Shown: piece by piece, positions 12,241 to 24,420 of the stretch | How positions within the stretch are numbered: the stretch's first letter is position 1 | Layout of the letters: every line of letters starts with the position of its first letter | NCBI RefSeq assembly: GCF_027943255.1 | Contig: NC_072893.1 | Span: 130,881,784 to 130,945,783, forward strand | DNA length: 64,000 nt | Direction: 5' to 3' | Origin: Anastrepha obliqua | Taxonomy: Eukaryota; Arthropoda; Insecta; Diptera; Tephritidae | Position numbers and translations under genes: made by a program | The notes under the pieces: generated by a model | Database searches by the model: none | What the model was told of the DNA's origin: nothing | The model's input: only the letters and a program-made list of their open reading frames with translations

Positions 12241-12652
12241 CTTATATATACTTTGGAGTAATTTTCATAGACTAATATATGTACATATGTACGCGCCAAT
12301 TAATATATATATATATAATATAGATATGTCCTATGCCAAAACATGCATATACATATACAATTTCGCGCAATTTGCAAACAAGAAAAAGAGGTTGTCTGTA
12401 AAGTCGGTTTACTGACGATAGTTTAACGTGACAACGTCATAAGAAAATACTGATGTAATGGTTGCAATTTTCAAAACAAAATTTTAATTTTATTTGTTTG
12501 ATAGATATGTATTTTGTATGGATATAGAGAAGGAGGTAAATGGAATCGCAATGGAATAGGTCAAGTTACATTTACACAAACGTGAAAAATGACGAAACAT
12601 TTATAAAATTCATGAAAGATATGTTCAATTTCGATTGTGCATCAGACGTTAA

Positions 12653-12969
12653 CATGTTCCCTGTCCCAATACAAAAATGCAAAATTGACCGACAAGTCCA
12701 ACAGGGTTTTTTGAATAATTTGTTTTTTTATAGTCATGGGATAGCTTTAGTAATAATAATAATTAAAAAAAAAAAACAAAAGGAATGTAGGGTATTTCTA
12801 CCTGAAACACATATGGTCCATGAGCGTAAAGGGACATTTTTGCTTCTGCACGTTCATGAAACACATGTGGTTCATATATCCCCTGACGCACATATGGCTC
12901 AGAAACGTATCAGTGCTTATCAGGCGCACGTTTACTGAACCATATGTGGCTCAGCGGACAGGGAACGTA
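12653..12969. mobile_element. TTAA-inserted MITE in the left foldback arm
   Basis: 317-bp insert flanked by TTAA on both sides (12649-12652, 12970-12973). The ends are inverted: CATGTTCCCTGTCC at the left, TACGTTCCCTGTCC at the right when reversed. The opposite arm of the foldback carries the same local sequence with a single TTAA (14263-14266), an empty site. Inside are several variants of 'catatggtccatgagcg' and 'catatgtggctcag', partly inverted to each other. TTAA target choice suggests mobilisation by a piggyBac-type transposase; that is an inference. Confidence 0.8.
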
Positions 12970-13709
12970 TTAATGAGTCAACAACACTGAGAGGCAACAT
13001 CATCGATTTGACTTTTTCAAGACACTTTACACTCGAAACACTCCCTTTCATTTCCTACTTTTTCTATCATCGTCCTATTCTCAACAGAGAAATGGTACAT
13101 TACCATGCACACAGGAAGAAGGCTTATGCAAATACAAGTATGTGAATTTATATACAAACGCGCAATACATACATACCTATATATGCTCACTCAAGTAGGA
13201 GAGAGCCAGATGTCAAACGTTGCCGAACGCGGGGGCCGATTGTGGTCTTTGTCGTTCGTTCCGCGCTCTCACTTGCCGTTCAAGCACATTAGCTTACATT
13301 TGCTTGCGTACAGAATAGATTCGTACATTTGATATGTCCATATGATTTGTATGCATCTTTACATATAGCTTTGTTCTTTTTGAAAATTGAGCGAAATTGT
13401 ATATGTATATGCATGTTTATATAGGTACATACATATATTAGTATACAACATATCTTATAAGGTATGTGGAAAATATTACCATACATTTTTTCCTTCATAT
13501 ATAATAAAAAAATGAATAATAATAACATTAAAACAACAGGTATTATTAACAACTAGTCGTCACTAATTATAAATTCGGTAAGGATGATGATGATACACTT
13601 GGTTTTATTTTAAATTCTTCAAGTAAATCAAATTAATAATAAGATGTCGAACGTTGCCGAACGTTGTGCTCTTTGTCGTTCGTTCCGCGCTTTCGCTTGC
13701 AGTTCATGC

Positions 13710-13796
13710 AAGGTAACGACCATGAGCAAGGTAACGACGAATGAGCAAGATAACGACGATTGAGCAAGATAACGACCATTGAGCAAGGTAACGACA
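13710..13796 (+). repeat. minisatellite GAGCAAG(G/A)TAACGAC
   Basis: Five to six tandem units of about 17-18 bp built on GAGCAAGGTAACGAC with variants (CAAGATAACG). Part of the foldback element's centre, homologous to the tracts at 8630-8695 and 61240-61402. Confidence 0.7.
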
Positions 13797-14529
13797 CATT
13801 TTTTCGTGCGTGCAGCCGGCTAAATCGAATTATAAGACGTTATCACGTCAAAAGAACAAATCTATTTGTAAAGATGCATACAACTCATATAGACATATCA
13901 AATGTACGAATCTATTCTGTACGCAAGCAAATGTAAGCTAATGTACCTTGCTTGAACTGCAAGCGAGAGCGCGGAACGAACGACAAAGAGCACAATCGGC
14001 CCCCGCGTTCGGCAACGTTCGATATATGGCTCTCTCCTACTTGAGTGAGCATATATATGTATGTATATGCGCATATGTAGGTATATAAATTCACATACTT
14101 GTATTTGCATATGCCTTCTTCCTATGTGCATGGTAATGAACCATTTCTCTGTTGAGAATAGGACTATGATAGGAAAAATAGGAAATGAAAGGGAGTGTTT
14201 CGAGTGTAATGTTTCTTGAAAAAGTCAAATCGATGATGTTGCCTCTTAGTGTTGTTGACTTATTAACGTCTGATGCACAATCGAAATTGGACATGTCTTT
14301 TATGAATTAGATAAATGCTTCGTCATTTTTCACGTTTGTGTAAATGTAACTTGACCTATTTCATTGCGATTCCATTTACCTCCTCCTCTATATCAATACA
14401 AAATATCTATCAAACAAATAAAATTAAAATTTTGTTTTGAAAATTGCAACCATTACATCAGTATTTTCTTATGATCTTGTCACGTTAAACTATCGTCAGT
14501 AAACCGAATGTACAGACAACCTCTTTTTT

Positions 14530-17145
14530 AGCAGAAAGATAGAATATTTCTCATGACGACCCGTATACGAATGTTTTTGGAAACACTCATCAGAAAGTGG
14601 GCATGTCCTTGCAACTGATACATGGAAAGTCATAAAATATTTGACCGCTATAGAAATTGTTTGCTATGTTGCTTCATTAATGAATATTTGGAGGATTAGT
14701 GAAAAGGGCTCAACTTTTTTGGAACACTCATAAGAAAAAATGGTAACATTACCTATATATGCACACATATGTACATAGATATATGTATATATAAAGATAT
14801 TTATATGATATACTCGCACACTACGCGCCTTTGCTTAAAGAAACCCGGCTTCGAAGTTAATAAAGTTTTCAATTTACCATTCCTCCCTAAATCAAAATAA
14901 AGCAAAGATTTCTGCTAATAACTGAGATACTCTTATTATGTATACACTGTAATGATTGGTTTTACAAAGAATTAGTATCTCACACAGCAGTTTTTTTATT
15001 TATTTCTTTTTTTTTATTGCAGAGCGCTTCGGTCGCGTTTGTCGCAAGAGTGACGTTTATTTGTTCATTGCTTGTTGTTTTCGACTTTTGTTTGAATATG
15101 ACGTCATAGATTATGCCAATGCCATTAAGCTAATGAAAATAACACAGACATATATAAATAAATATATTTGTGTGTACTTTTAACGTATACATTTGTTTGT
15201 TATAATATTTTATTCTTATATTATATTTATCCAAAGTGGGCACGCAACAGTAAAATGGTAAACATTTGTTTTAACAGCGATCGCCTCTCGGCAAGCAAAC
15301 CTCCGAGTGCATTTCTGCCATGAAAAAGCTCCTAAAAAATATCTGCTGTTCCAAGGCCGCATAAAAGTGTAGGTCCTTCCATTTGTGGATCAACGCCAAG
15401 ACGCACACTAAAAATAGGAGGGGGAGCTCGGCCAAACGACCAATAATGGATGTAATCTTTGCAACAATTGTAAATAAATAATTAAAAATGAATGAAAGTG
15501 TCCCATATTAACCACTCCCACGCTCTCTCAGGGGATTAATATTAAAATATTATTTTTTTAATTATCATACTTAGATTATTTAGATGCAAGCTGAGGTGTA
15601 TAGTGGCTGGAGGCAGACAACCACTTAAGGCCTCTTCCAAAGACTTAATTTACCTGGCTTAAGATATCAATGAAAGAAAAATATTTCGGAGATCGGAAGC
15701 TAACAGAAGAAAAAGTAATAAGCTTCCTATCAATAATAAGACTTTTGTAAACTTTGGGGAAACGAGCAGTAAACAACAATACACTTCAGAGAGTTACACT
15801 GTCAAGCCTAAATTATTTATAGATTCACTTGCTAGTGACCTGGCGAAACTCCGTAACAATACGAAGATCAGTGAAGGCATGGTCAAAAGAATTGAGAAGA
15901 TGTAGCCAATAACAGACGCAATCCGGCTCAGTGACAGAATCTGCTGATAGGCTGACGAAACTGCGGTCATGAAGGGCTTGCTTACGAAAAAACTAAGACT
16001 GTGTAAGTGATATACGAAAGAAACCAACCAATGACACTTCATTGCCGACTGAATGGACGAGTGTGTAAATACAAGGGAAATGATCGTGCAGAATTCGGTT
16101 GCCGAACCCCCCTGAAGTTGCCCTCAACATTTTCTTTTTCTTAGTTAATGGCCAAACCTTGTAAATCTATCATCCTTGAGTGAAGGCGTGTTACGATAGA
16201 TCAACAGAGTGAGAGTCGGAGTGCGAGAATAGATTACGTTCTTGCTATGAAATTATTTATCTCGGCTTGATAGCTCGCACAAATCCACAAATCCAATATT
16301 AAATGACCCATATAATTTAATAATAAAAGATTGCCTTCATACATTTAAAGTGAACAAGTTATAACAAAAATTCTCATCATTTAAACTTAAAATAAACACA
16401 AAAATAAAAAAATATGGTATATAATTTTCATGTAACTAAGTATACTAAATATTCTAAATACAAATCCCGCCGATAATACAATTTTTCTATATATTTTGAC
16501 TCCAGTAACACCTAGCGGGACAGCTGGTAGTCTATGTCAAAGGAATTAACTTACAAAATTTAACCGAACTCCTTCAAGTAGTTTTTATGTCATTTGATAA
16601 CAGGGAAAACTGCTATCATTTTATTTATATATGAGCCTCTAGTCATACATACTGACTCGCAAAACACTTTTTGGAAATATGTATGTTTTGAGATAAGAGT
16701 GTGTAAACGTGGCATTGAGCTAAAAAAAAAAATTGTATGAGTTGTTAAATATAAAAGGAATAAAAAAGGTAAGCAGTTGTGCAACTTGTATATAAAATTA
16801 ATGCATAACAAATAAAAATAAACAAAGTACCTCTACCTTACAAAAAAAAAAATGCATAAAGCATTCTTCAATCTCTCGAACAAGTACTCGTACTAAGGCC
16901 TTGTATAGCCCAATAATATTGATTAACAGTTTTGCCTTTTTTTAATATTTGTTTTAACATATTTCGTGTTTTTATGTTATTTTTGTTCTCGAAGTGAAGG
17001 CGCAAACAATTTCACCTTTAGTGTTTATAGGCAATGGTGAAAACTCAACAACACTTGGAGCTGCCAAGCCTCACAATGTGAATAATGTCCCACGTATTAA
17101 CGCTTGAAAATTTGATGAGCAGGAAAAAAGAAAGAAAAAACTCAC
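14530..17145. other. intron of GRAM-domain gene, mostly unannotated
   Basis: Apart from the SINE fragment at 15277-15442, no feature is recognised. 15580-16110 is less AT-rich than its surroundings and may hold an old, unreadable LINE remnant, but no RT or RNase H motif was found. Short ORFs lack motifs or Kozak context. Confidence 0.5.
15277..15442 (+). mobile_element. SINE body fragment (head missing)
   Basis: Plus-orientation body of the SINE seen complete at 36226-36550. Matching phrases in order are CTCGGCAAGCAAACCTCCGA, 'gtgcatttctgccatgaaa', 'gtaggtccttccatttgtgg', 'aggagggggagctcggcc'. The tRNA-like head with box A and box B is absent, so this copy is 5'-truncated. Confidence 0.7.
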
Positions 17146-17399
17146 TCCTTGGATATGGATCGCCGCAATTCCGTGCTATACAAGTGCGTGTCCTGCTGCT
17201 TCCAGGGCAGTTCGAAAATGGATTTGCTTTTAAAGCGCTTGTAATTCTCAATTTCCGCCACAGCCGCGCCATCGCCCTCCATATCCGGTATATAATTATC
17301 GAATATATACTTTTCAAATGAGTGAATATCATTGTCATTTTTAGGGTGAAAAACACTCTTTGCACTACCAATTAGATTGCTCAGCGTGTCGTTTACCAT
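17146..17399 (-). CDS. GRAM-domain protein, alternative first exon (short form)
   Basis: 84 codons plus two bases. The ATG (GCGATGG, purine at -3 and G at +4) opens MVNDTLSNLIGSAKSVFHPK and the exon ends ...ELRRSISK before donor GTGAGT (phase 2). With the A of the 11318 exon it completes a Glu codon and continues SLNPLAPSE in frame. The segment is acidic/aromatic with no motif I recognise. Upstream the frame stays open, but the extra residues begin at a TTG and are Lys-rich, so the ATG at 17397-17399 is preferred. No acceptor AG lies close upstream, so this is taken as a first exon with its own promoter. Confidence 0.75.
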
Positions 17400-19541
17400 C
17401 GCGTTTTTTGACAATAATTTTTTTTCATAAAAACGTAAATATATTATTTGGGTATAGAGACCCTTTCGCTGGCGCTTGTCTGCTCTCGTTTCACCAAATG
17501 AAGTTTTAAGAAATTTAATTTTTCGTACAAACACACATCTACCAGCTGTGCACCCTTTGGTTAGTTAGACGCACTTTGCGGTACTACGCTGGCTTTTAAT
17601 TTGTTAAACATATAAATTTGTAAATGCTTGGTAATATCAAATTTGAGAATTATGAGATATGCTCCGGGAGTCACACGAATGCACAATCCGGGAATACACA
17701 TATGTATGTGAAGGCATAGTAAGTATTGCATTAGCCACCGCGCATCGCGAGAATTCATATTCCATATTTCTGCGTATCACTTCATTTTCGTGGCGCGCGA
17801 TAAATTCGCAACTTGACCGCACTCTTGCACATGGAAAACTAAATCCAAATGGTGGGAGTGAATTTTGTAAGCGTCTATCGAATAATATTTGCTTCGCGAT
17901 CGGAGCATTTCACACAAATTTATGCCATTAAAATGGTGCATGGAAGGCATGAACCACTTTAATGTGACTTGTGTGTGAATACTGTTTAGGGTAACAGGTG
18001 CAGACATGTGCATGTGTGTGTGTGCGCGCGCGTGTGTGAATGAAACAAGTGTGCTTTGCTCGCTATCTGTGCACCTGCCCCTACTGTTATTTCTTATTTG
18101 TTTGTTTTGTTTATTCTTATCAGCAGTTATTATCTATCACTGCCGCGTCGCAGAAGTCAACGCAGAACGAACGACATGTGGCCAAACAATTGAAATGAGC
18201 AAATATGAACAGGGTGGTTCAAATACAAGTTTCTTCCGGAACTATAAGATGCTTTCGCACTTGCAGGTTTTTGTAACTCGAATTATGTTTTTTTCTGAAT
18301 TCCGCATTATTCGACACAATCGCAATCCCGCGATTCAGTATACATTTTTTCATCAGATGCGCTTAGTAAAATTTTCATCACAAAATACCTATTTTCAAGA
18401 AAAGAAAAGCAGAAGCGTTCAAACACCTTTTATAATAAATTATATAGGGCTTTAACAAGCAGTTCGTAAATTGGTTTCTAGTTCTCCAGTAGTTTTGACT
18501 AAAGCATAGTAATAAGTTCGTATTTCACGTGAAATGGCTGTGAAAATCCACAAAAATTGCATTGCCGTGAAATATGCGTGGAATTTCGTATGTATCTACT
18601 CCGTTCACGCCATGAGAACACCGGGCAACATGCCAGCTACATGATGCCTGCATCATTTTTTCATATCTATTTAAAATGCACATGTCAATTAAAATTGAGC
18701 GAAAACTGACAGTTCGTTTGCGAGTGAGGTGCCTGAGTTCAAATATTCTGAAAACGTGGCATTTTTAAGCGAAACGTCTTCGAAGACAGTGTGAATAAAT
18801 ATTCTTTATATTTTTTTGTGTCAGTATAGTTAAATGTGTGCTAATTTGTTTAAAAACACTTTTCTTAACAAAATTTGCCAATTGATTTTGGGGCGAAGCT
18901 CATAAATTTCACGTTTCTTCCCATTTGACAATCGTTGCTAGCAACATTTCACGGCTGTGAAGTTAGTACTGGCCCTAAGGAAAATGTTATTTTTTCTAAT
19001 GGTGGTGGTAGAGACCTCCAGCAAGCATTTCCGGCTTTGTATGTCATACATTTAGGTCACACATCAATGTTTTATCTTTCTTTCATGATCACACTTTAAT
19101 TAAAACAAATGGTAATTTAATTTCAAAAAGTAAAAGGCCAACTCTATACTTCGTGTAATTAGTAAAATCCCGAAAATTTACATTCCTACTCTGCAAAAAA
19201 ATCCATGTGTTTTCAAAATAACCTGATTCCGACAACGACGCAGGAATAATATCTATCAAACACCATTTTCATAGTCTACACTTCAATTGTTTTAGAAAAG
19301 GTGTTAGAAGGTTTATACCTTCTTCGAACAAAGCAACGTACACAACCTCAAACTCCCTGAATTTGTTCAAGCATTTAAGGTGGAATACTGCGAACGTAAT
19401 TTATTTAAAAACCTTAAATTAACCTTCTACAACTTTCAAATATGGGAAAAACACATAAAATAAAAAAAAGGAAAAATTAAATATAGTACTAAAGAATTTC
19501 AGCATGAAAGGGGTAACCAAATTTTAGAAGCCGCATAAATA

Positions 19542-19742
19542 AATAATTGACGCTCACACCCTTTTTGGGTGTTTGGCCGAGCTCCCCCTCCTAATTGTGA
19601 TGTGCGTCTTGATGTTGTTCCACAAATGGAGGGATCTACAGTTTTAAGCCGACTCCGACTCAGATATTTTTTATGAGATGCTTTTTCATGACAAAAATAC
19701 ACTCGGACGTTTGCTATTGCCTCCCGAAAGGAGACCGCAGTA
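19542..19742 (-). mobile_element. SINE body fragment
   Basis: Minus-orientation body of the 36226-36550 SINE: ACACCCTTTTTGGGTGTTTG, GGCCGAGCTCCCCCTCCTAA, 'gttccacaaatggaggga', 'aagccgactccga' and 'atttgctattgcctccc' appear in the same order. The tRNA-like head is missing. ORFs across it are repeat-derived. Confidence 0.7.
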
Positions 19743-20565
19743 AAAAAAAAAACAATAGCCTCATACGATTTTGTCAATTTTAATAATTATTTAAACATAC
19801 AATGTAGTATGAAAAGTTATTGAATTGATTACTTAATGCAGGCCAGCTGATTAATTATGTATTTGCAATAAACAAACTACCTACATCGATGATTTGATAA
19901 GCGCTAAATAAAGCTTATCGATTGTTTTGAAATTGCAATCTTATAAGATAATAGAAATTTAAATTTTCCTGGCAGGCTCTTGTAGACAAAGGCTCCAACA
20001 CGCCTTTCTTGTAGCTTAGGGAGAGTGGTGGTGTATGGTGCAGCTAATGCGCCATTAATTTGTTGCAATAGAGCAATAAAGGTTCTCAGTAGCTATGAGG
20101 TAAGAGTTTATTGATAATTTGTAAGCATAAAGTGTGACACGGTAAAATATTTCGTAAGCCTGTTGAGAACTGCAGGCAAGCATGTTAAACTAATTACATA
20201 ACACGCGCGTGATGTGACTGCCGCATTTCCAAGATTGAAAAAAATGCTCTTAAAACATGAGACAAAAATACAAAAAAATTTTACGGACACCCATTAACAA
20301 TTGCAAAAAAAGCTATTTACTCCACATTTCAGTTTGTTGGATGAGGTTACTTCGAGTTCTGTTAAAACTAATGCATATTTATAAAGTATATGCAAAACTT
20401 GATTTAGATGAAATTTAATATATGAAGAATATGCAAGATATGCCTCTGAGATATATGAAAAAAATACTCAAAAATCAGTGTGATGAAAATAAATAATTAA
20501 ATAGTAAAAACTTATCAAAGTGAGGTGTATACTTTATTTTGACGCTGACTGTAGGTCTATATAAA

Positions 20566-20738
20566 ATGCAGCTCCAAAACTTCTTAGTGATCCTCTTTGT
20601 TCTTTCCCACGCACCGAAGCACAAGTGTTCCGGGAATGTTACTTGTGATTACCTCCATCCCTACTTATGGACTTATATCACACTGTTGGGAAGTGCCGCA
20701 GTCATAAGGGCCGTATTGTTGGCAATAAAATTGGAAAT
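20566..20738 (+). CDS. candidate small exon, secreted/membrane peptide
   Basis: ATG at 20566 opens 57 codons ending at a good donor (AAAT|GTGAGT, phase 2) at 20738. The start MQLQNFLVILFVLSHA looks like a signal peptide; next comes a Cys pair (CSGNVTC) and a second hydrophobic stretch (LWTYITLLGSAAVIRAVLLA). No partner exon was identified, and a TATA-like 'tatataaa' sits immediately before the ATG, which does not fit transcription starting upstream of it. Unrecognised and possibly chance. Confidence 0.25.
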
Positions 20739-21996
20739 GTGAGTATAAACTTATCAAATGCTTTTCTTATTATATCAAACTTTTTTTTTGTTTTTTTTTT
20801 TTTTTATTAACGTATGTATAAATATATAAGGTACAGCTGCTACTGGGTGCCCATCTGGTCTAAAACTGTTTTACGCTTGAGCCGTACGCTTAAACGTTGT
20901 CTGTGAGCCATGGCGTACTTTTTCGCCCCGTCAGTGATGGGTAGGATACCAAGATCACGATGGATTATATCAAACAACGAAAAAAATCAAAATTAGTTGG
21001 CCAATTACAATTGACTATGGGCGTCTGATCAATACATGTCTGTACATATAATATGTATTAGTTTACTTCAAAACAGCTGCAACTTTTATTAGGGAAAATG
21101 TGGTCACCTGTGGGCTATAAAATGCGCCTAATAGAAATTTATGAATTTATACGACCGAGTTTATCGTAGTAAATATGTAAACCTATAGAAAAAACAAAAA
21201 AAATGAAAAACATTTTTTTCACTTTGACTCAATTGTTTTCACATCGGTTAACCCCCGAAAGTTCACTACAAATGGGCCAATGACGCAACGTCACTATATA
21301 ATAAATAGTTTTTCACTCCAACAACTATCAAACTTTTCGATTGGCTAATAGATATGTGTAAGTATATTTATTTATCATAAAATTTCTATTGATTTTGGTA
21401 AGCTCTTATCAGTTCACGAGCGAAAAACCCTAACTTAACTGAGTTTATATGGATTACTTTTTTATCGGCTTGCTTGTAAAATAACCAGGTGTGCAAATAG
21501 AAAATATTTTTTACGATCAAGCGGAAGTACAGATATTGTCATTTTTTGACACGCTATCGACATTCCAAAAATTGTGGGGTTTCGAAGAAATCACACAAAT
21601 GTAGATAAAAATATGTTGGCATATCCGTTGTACGGGGTGCAAAATTACAACACTACAAAAATGTTTTAAATAATTTGTGTTGAGTGTAAGAAAAAGATGA
21701 GAGATGTTTATATCTTGGGAGATTTTTAAATCCAGAAGACGACTGAGCATCGAGCCTTGAACGAAATAAAGATGTCTACTACTGCTTGATACATCGATAT
21801 TCCAAAAAGAGAAGTTCGCTCAATGAATTTCATTATTATAAACTAATTTTAACAGCTGTCTACTTCGGAAGGTAATTGAAGAGTTACAGTGTTGAGCAGT
21901 GAATGATCAGCTCCATTGGTTATTATGCTACTCGCAATGGCTTTGTTGGTTCTTAGATGGCGGCGTAGAGGCTTGATGCCCAATTACCACATTTGG

Positions 21997-22005
21997 TATT
22001 GTATA
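21997..22005 (+). promoter_or_regulatory. TATA-like box upstream of small ORF
   Basis: TATATAAAG in GTATATAAAGGGACAATAAA, with a TCAATA-type initiator-like sequence about 30 bases downstream, then roughly 90 bases of leader to the ATG at 22127. TATA strings are common in this AT-rich DNA; only the spacing makes it notable. Confidence 0.3.
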
Positions 22006-22126
22006 TAAAGGGACAATAAAGACCTCTCGAGTTCAATATTCATAGAAAAGATGTAGTCATCGGTTTTCTGGCCGAAATTGGAAAATTGCGCAACCTGCTA
22101 TATATTATATAATATAAAGCGTAACA

Positions 22127-22396
22127 ATGGATACTTTTCACGTTGAAATGGGGTCGTCCACCTTCCAAAACTTTATTGAATTAACAAGGAATGCAGCAAA
22201 CATTCTGCAGACGCCCACTCGTCACAGAGGCATTTCGAATGCTTTATTAGTTATCTTTCTTACATTCATTTATCGCATAATAGCTTTCTATGACTACTTA
22301 ATCACCCACTGTTTGAGCCTTCTGCATGCACTGTCTACATACTGTCTACATACATTGTCGAGACTGTCCCAAGCATGTCGAGCACTCGCTTCGTAA
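22127..22396 (+). CDS. candidate small intronless gene, one TM helix
   Basis: 89 codons from an ATG in good context (GTAACAATGG). The first ~35 residues are soluble (MDTFHVEMGSSTFQNFIELT), followed by a long hydrophobic region (ALLVIFLTFIYRIIAFYDYL) and a Leu/Ser/His-rich end. Codon use is less AT-skewed than in neighbouring chance ORFs. A TATA-like box sits about 125 bases upstream. It lies in a GRAM-gene intron on the opposite strand, as small tissue-specific fly genes often do. No family is recognised. Confidence 0.3.
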   Translation: MDTFHVEMGSSTFQNFIELTRNAANILQTPTRHRGISNALLVIFLTFIYRIIAFYDYLITHCLSLLHALSTYCLHTLSRLSQACRALAS

Positions 22397-24199
22397 ATAT
22401 TTTAGATGCTGATAAAGCCGCACAAATCTCGATAAAAATACAAGACAACAACGTTGACGAAGTGTCATGGCTTATTAAATACTCGACAGTTATCTTAAAC
22501 TGGCATGAAAGTATTTGGATGGGCAAATGCTTTTAATAGGGGGTTAATTATTCGGTATTTTTTTTTGTATATCTCCGGCAGTGTGTGCATTATGCGGCTG
22601 CGGATAGATTACCAAGTCACATGATGCTGGATTACAAGTGAGTATGGAACACTTTTTTATGAGAAGAATTGCGTGCTTGAGCCTTTTTAGTTATTTTTTT
22701 TACAGAAACTAATCTACATTTTAGAAATTGTAATCATATATTATACGAGTAAGTGAGAGCTTCCACGAGTCCCATCTGCATGAAACGCATTACGAATCAT
22801 GGGCATACATGCAGATATTTACATGAGACATGCCAAAAGGCCGTCACTCATCATTTATATCAAAGGAAATTGAGCGACGCTTTTGACACTTGAAAAACAT
22901 CGGAAGAAATGAGAGCAGAAAACATTTTTTGTTTTTTTTTATAGTAACAATTTCTACAATGTAATTTATTTTATATTTAAATAGTTTTTAGGGACACCCT
23001 ATCTGCGAATGAGCTGAAGATTTTCATCATAGTTCGACTTAATATGGATGAAGAGTTCGCTTCTGAATGGAAGAAAACTGATGTATTAGGTAGTAAAATT
23101 GTAGAGGAAGTGAATGAAAAAAAGTTTTGAACCTGTTAGCAGGCCCGTGCGCAGACCCTCAGATTTAGGGGGGGGGTTTCAAAAAATGTTACAATAAGCG
23201 TTACATTGTGTCATTTCTTAAAGTAATTATAAACAATGAGATTTTGCATAATTTTTTCTTCTCTGTGCAGATGATGGGAATACAACATGTGTATCTTATA
23301 TACGTACATTATGATTGGGAGCAATACTAGAAAACAATTCAATAAATATTATATATTGATCGAAATTAAATATTTTTAGGGGGCTGTTAGCAATACAGAT
23401 TTGTATAATCTAATTAAAATTACATTTTTGAACCCTGCTCTCATCTCAAACCTTAAAATTTTTTATTGGGTGAATTTTATCGCATTCGAATTTGTGCGTA
23501 AAAAAGTAGCGGAAATTTAATTTCACCCACAAAGCCCGTTTAGGGCTTTTAAACCAACCCAAAGAAATTGCCTGCCGATGATCAGCAGACACTGCCGCAA
23601 GCACTTGTAGAATTGTTTTGTATTTCGAACAGAAGCGCCATGTCTACCCTCTTTACACTTCTTGCAATAAAAAGCAATTGAACGATGTGCTTATATTCAA
23701 ATTTCAATAGACGCCTTAATGGCACACCTATTTAAGAACACACTGTTGACCTCAATTATTTTTTTGCGCTTCTTAGAAAACATTCCCCTTACGATTTCTC
23801 TTATAATGTCGGTAGCGATTTTAACTTTTAACTTTTTCGCTTTTTCCTTTGTACATTTCACTTTTTACTTCGTACTTTTCATTGATTCTTCATATTTATT
23901 GTTACGATTCCATTGAGTTGTTTATTTTTGTATTTTGTGATGTATTTCTGTTGTTCCAACTGTTATGAGAAAAACAAAAAAACTCGCATGCAGTAGATAG
24001 ATGTAGAAGCCATTGCGAAGGAAAATACTTTTCGACCAATAAACTTTTGAACGGACTGAATCTCATTTCTCTCTTTTCTATGACTCTGCTTTTCAGCGCA
24101 AATTTAATTGCAGCGAATTCCATGGTTGAAAGAATACAGAAGGTTGCGCCTGACGCGGTAACACTAAGGGCGATAGATGAATTGCAAGGTCTTTGCGGA

Positions 24200-24420
24200 T
24201 TCGGCAGCAGAATTCTGTCCACTTCTTTCACACGTCGTTTTACGCAGTTCAAATCAATTGTCACCAACATAAACTATGTTTTATCGTAAACAAACCGTTG
24301 TCACGGCCCAAAGCGTCAACAAATCAGCTGATTCCTTAAACATCGCCGAAAGCCGGTTAACGGTTTGATGCTGGCCACACCTTCTAAATTCTCTTCACCG
24401 TGCGGCAACACCAATGAATG
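24200..24420 (+). repeat. dispersed repeat, copy 1
   Basis: Shares a colinear set of phrases with 33820-34090: a GCAGC(A/C)GAATTCTGTC block, CGTAAACAAACCG(T/C)TG, an (A/C)AATCAG(C/G)TGATTC block, GGTTAACGGT, and CCACACCTTCTRAAT near the end. No coding capacity or terminal structure was made out; probably an old transposon fragment. Confidence 0.6.

Larger units (their letters stand above)
12383..14529. mobile_element. foldback-like element, copy C with long inverted arms
   Basis: The two ends are inverted copies of each other. AAAAGAGGTTGTCTGTAAAG at the left is matched by the reverse complement at the right, and the match runs inward through 'cgtcataagaaaatactgat', 'gaatcgcaatggaatagg', 'gcatcagacgtta', 'acactccctttcatttccta' and 'aaatacaagtatgtgaattt' for most of 12383-13382 against 14529-13854. 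Identity looks like 90-95 percent by eye. The centre (13390-13853) is a further plus-orientation solo copy. The ORF at 12540-12938 and those in the right arm are repeat sequence, not genes. Confidence 0.75.

Noticed and set aside
18006..18455. 149-codon plus-strand ORF
   Set aside because: Its start lies in a GT/GC microsatellite (MCMCVCARAC), later codons are AT-driven, and no splice sites or motifs are seen.
23140..23400. CAGGCCCGTGCGCAGA with a G-run, resembling a transposon end
   Set aside because: No inverted partner or target duplication was found, so no boundaries can be given.
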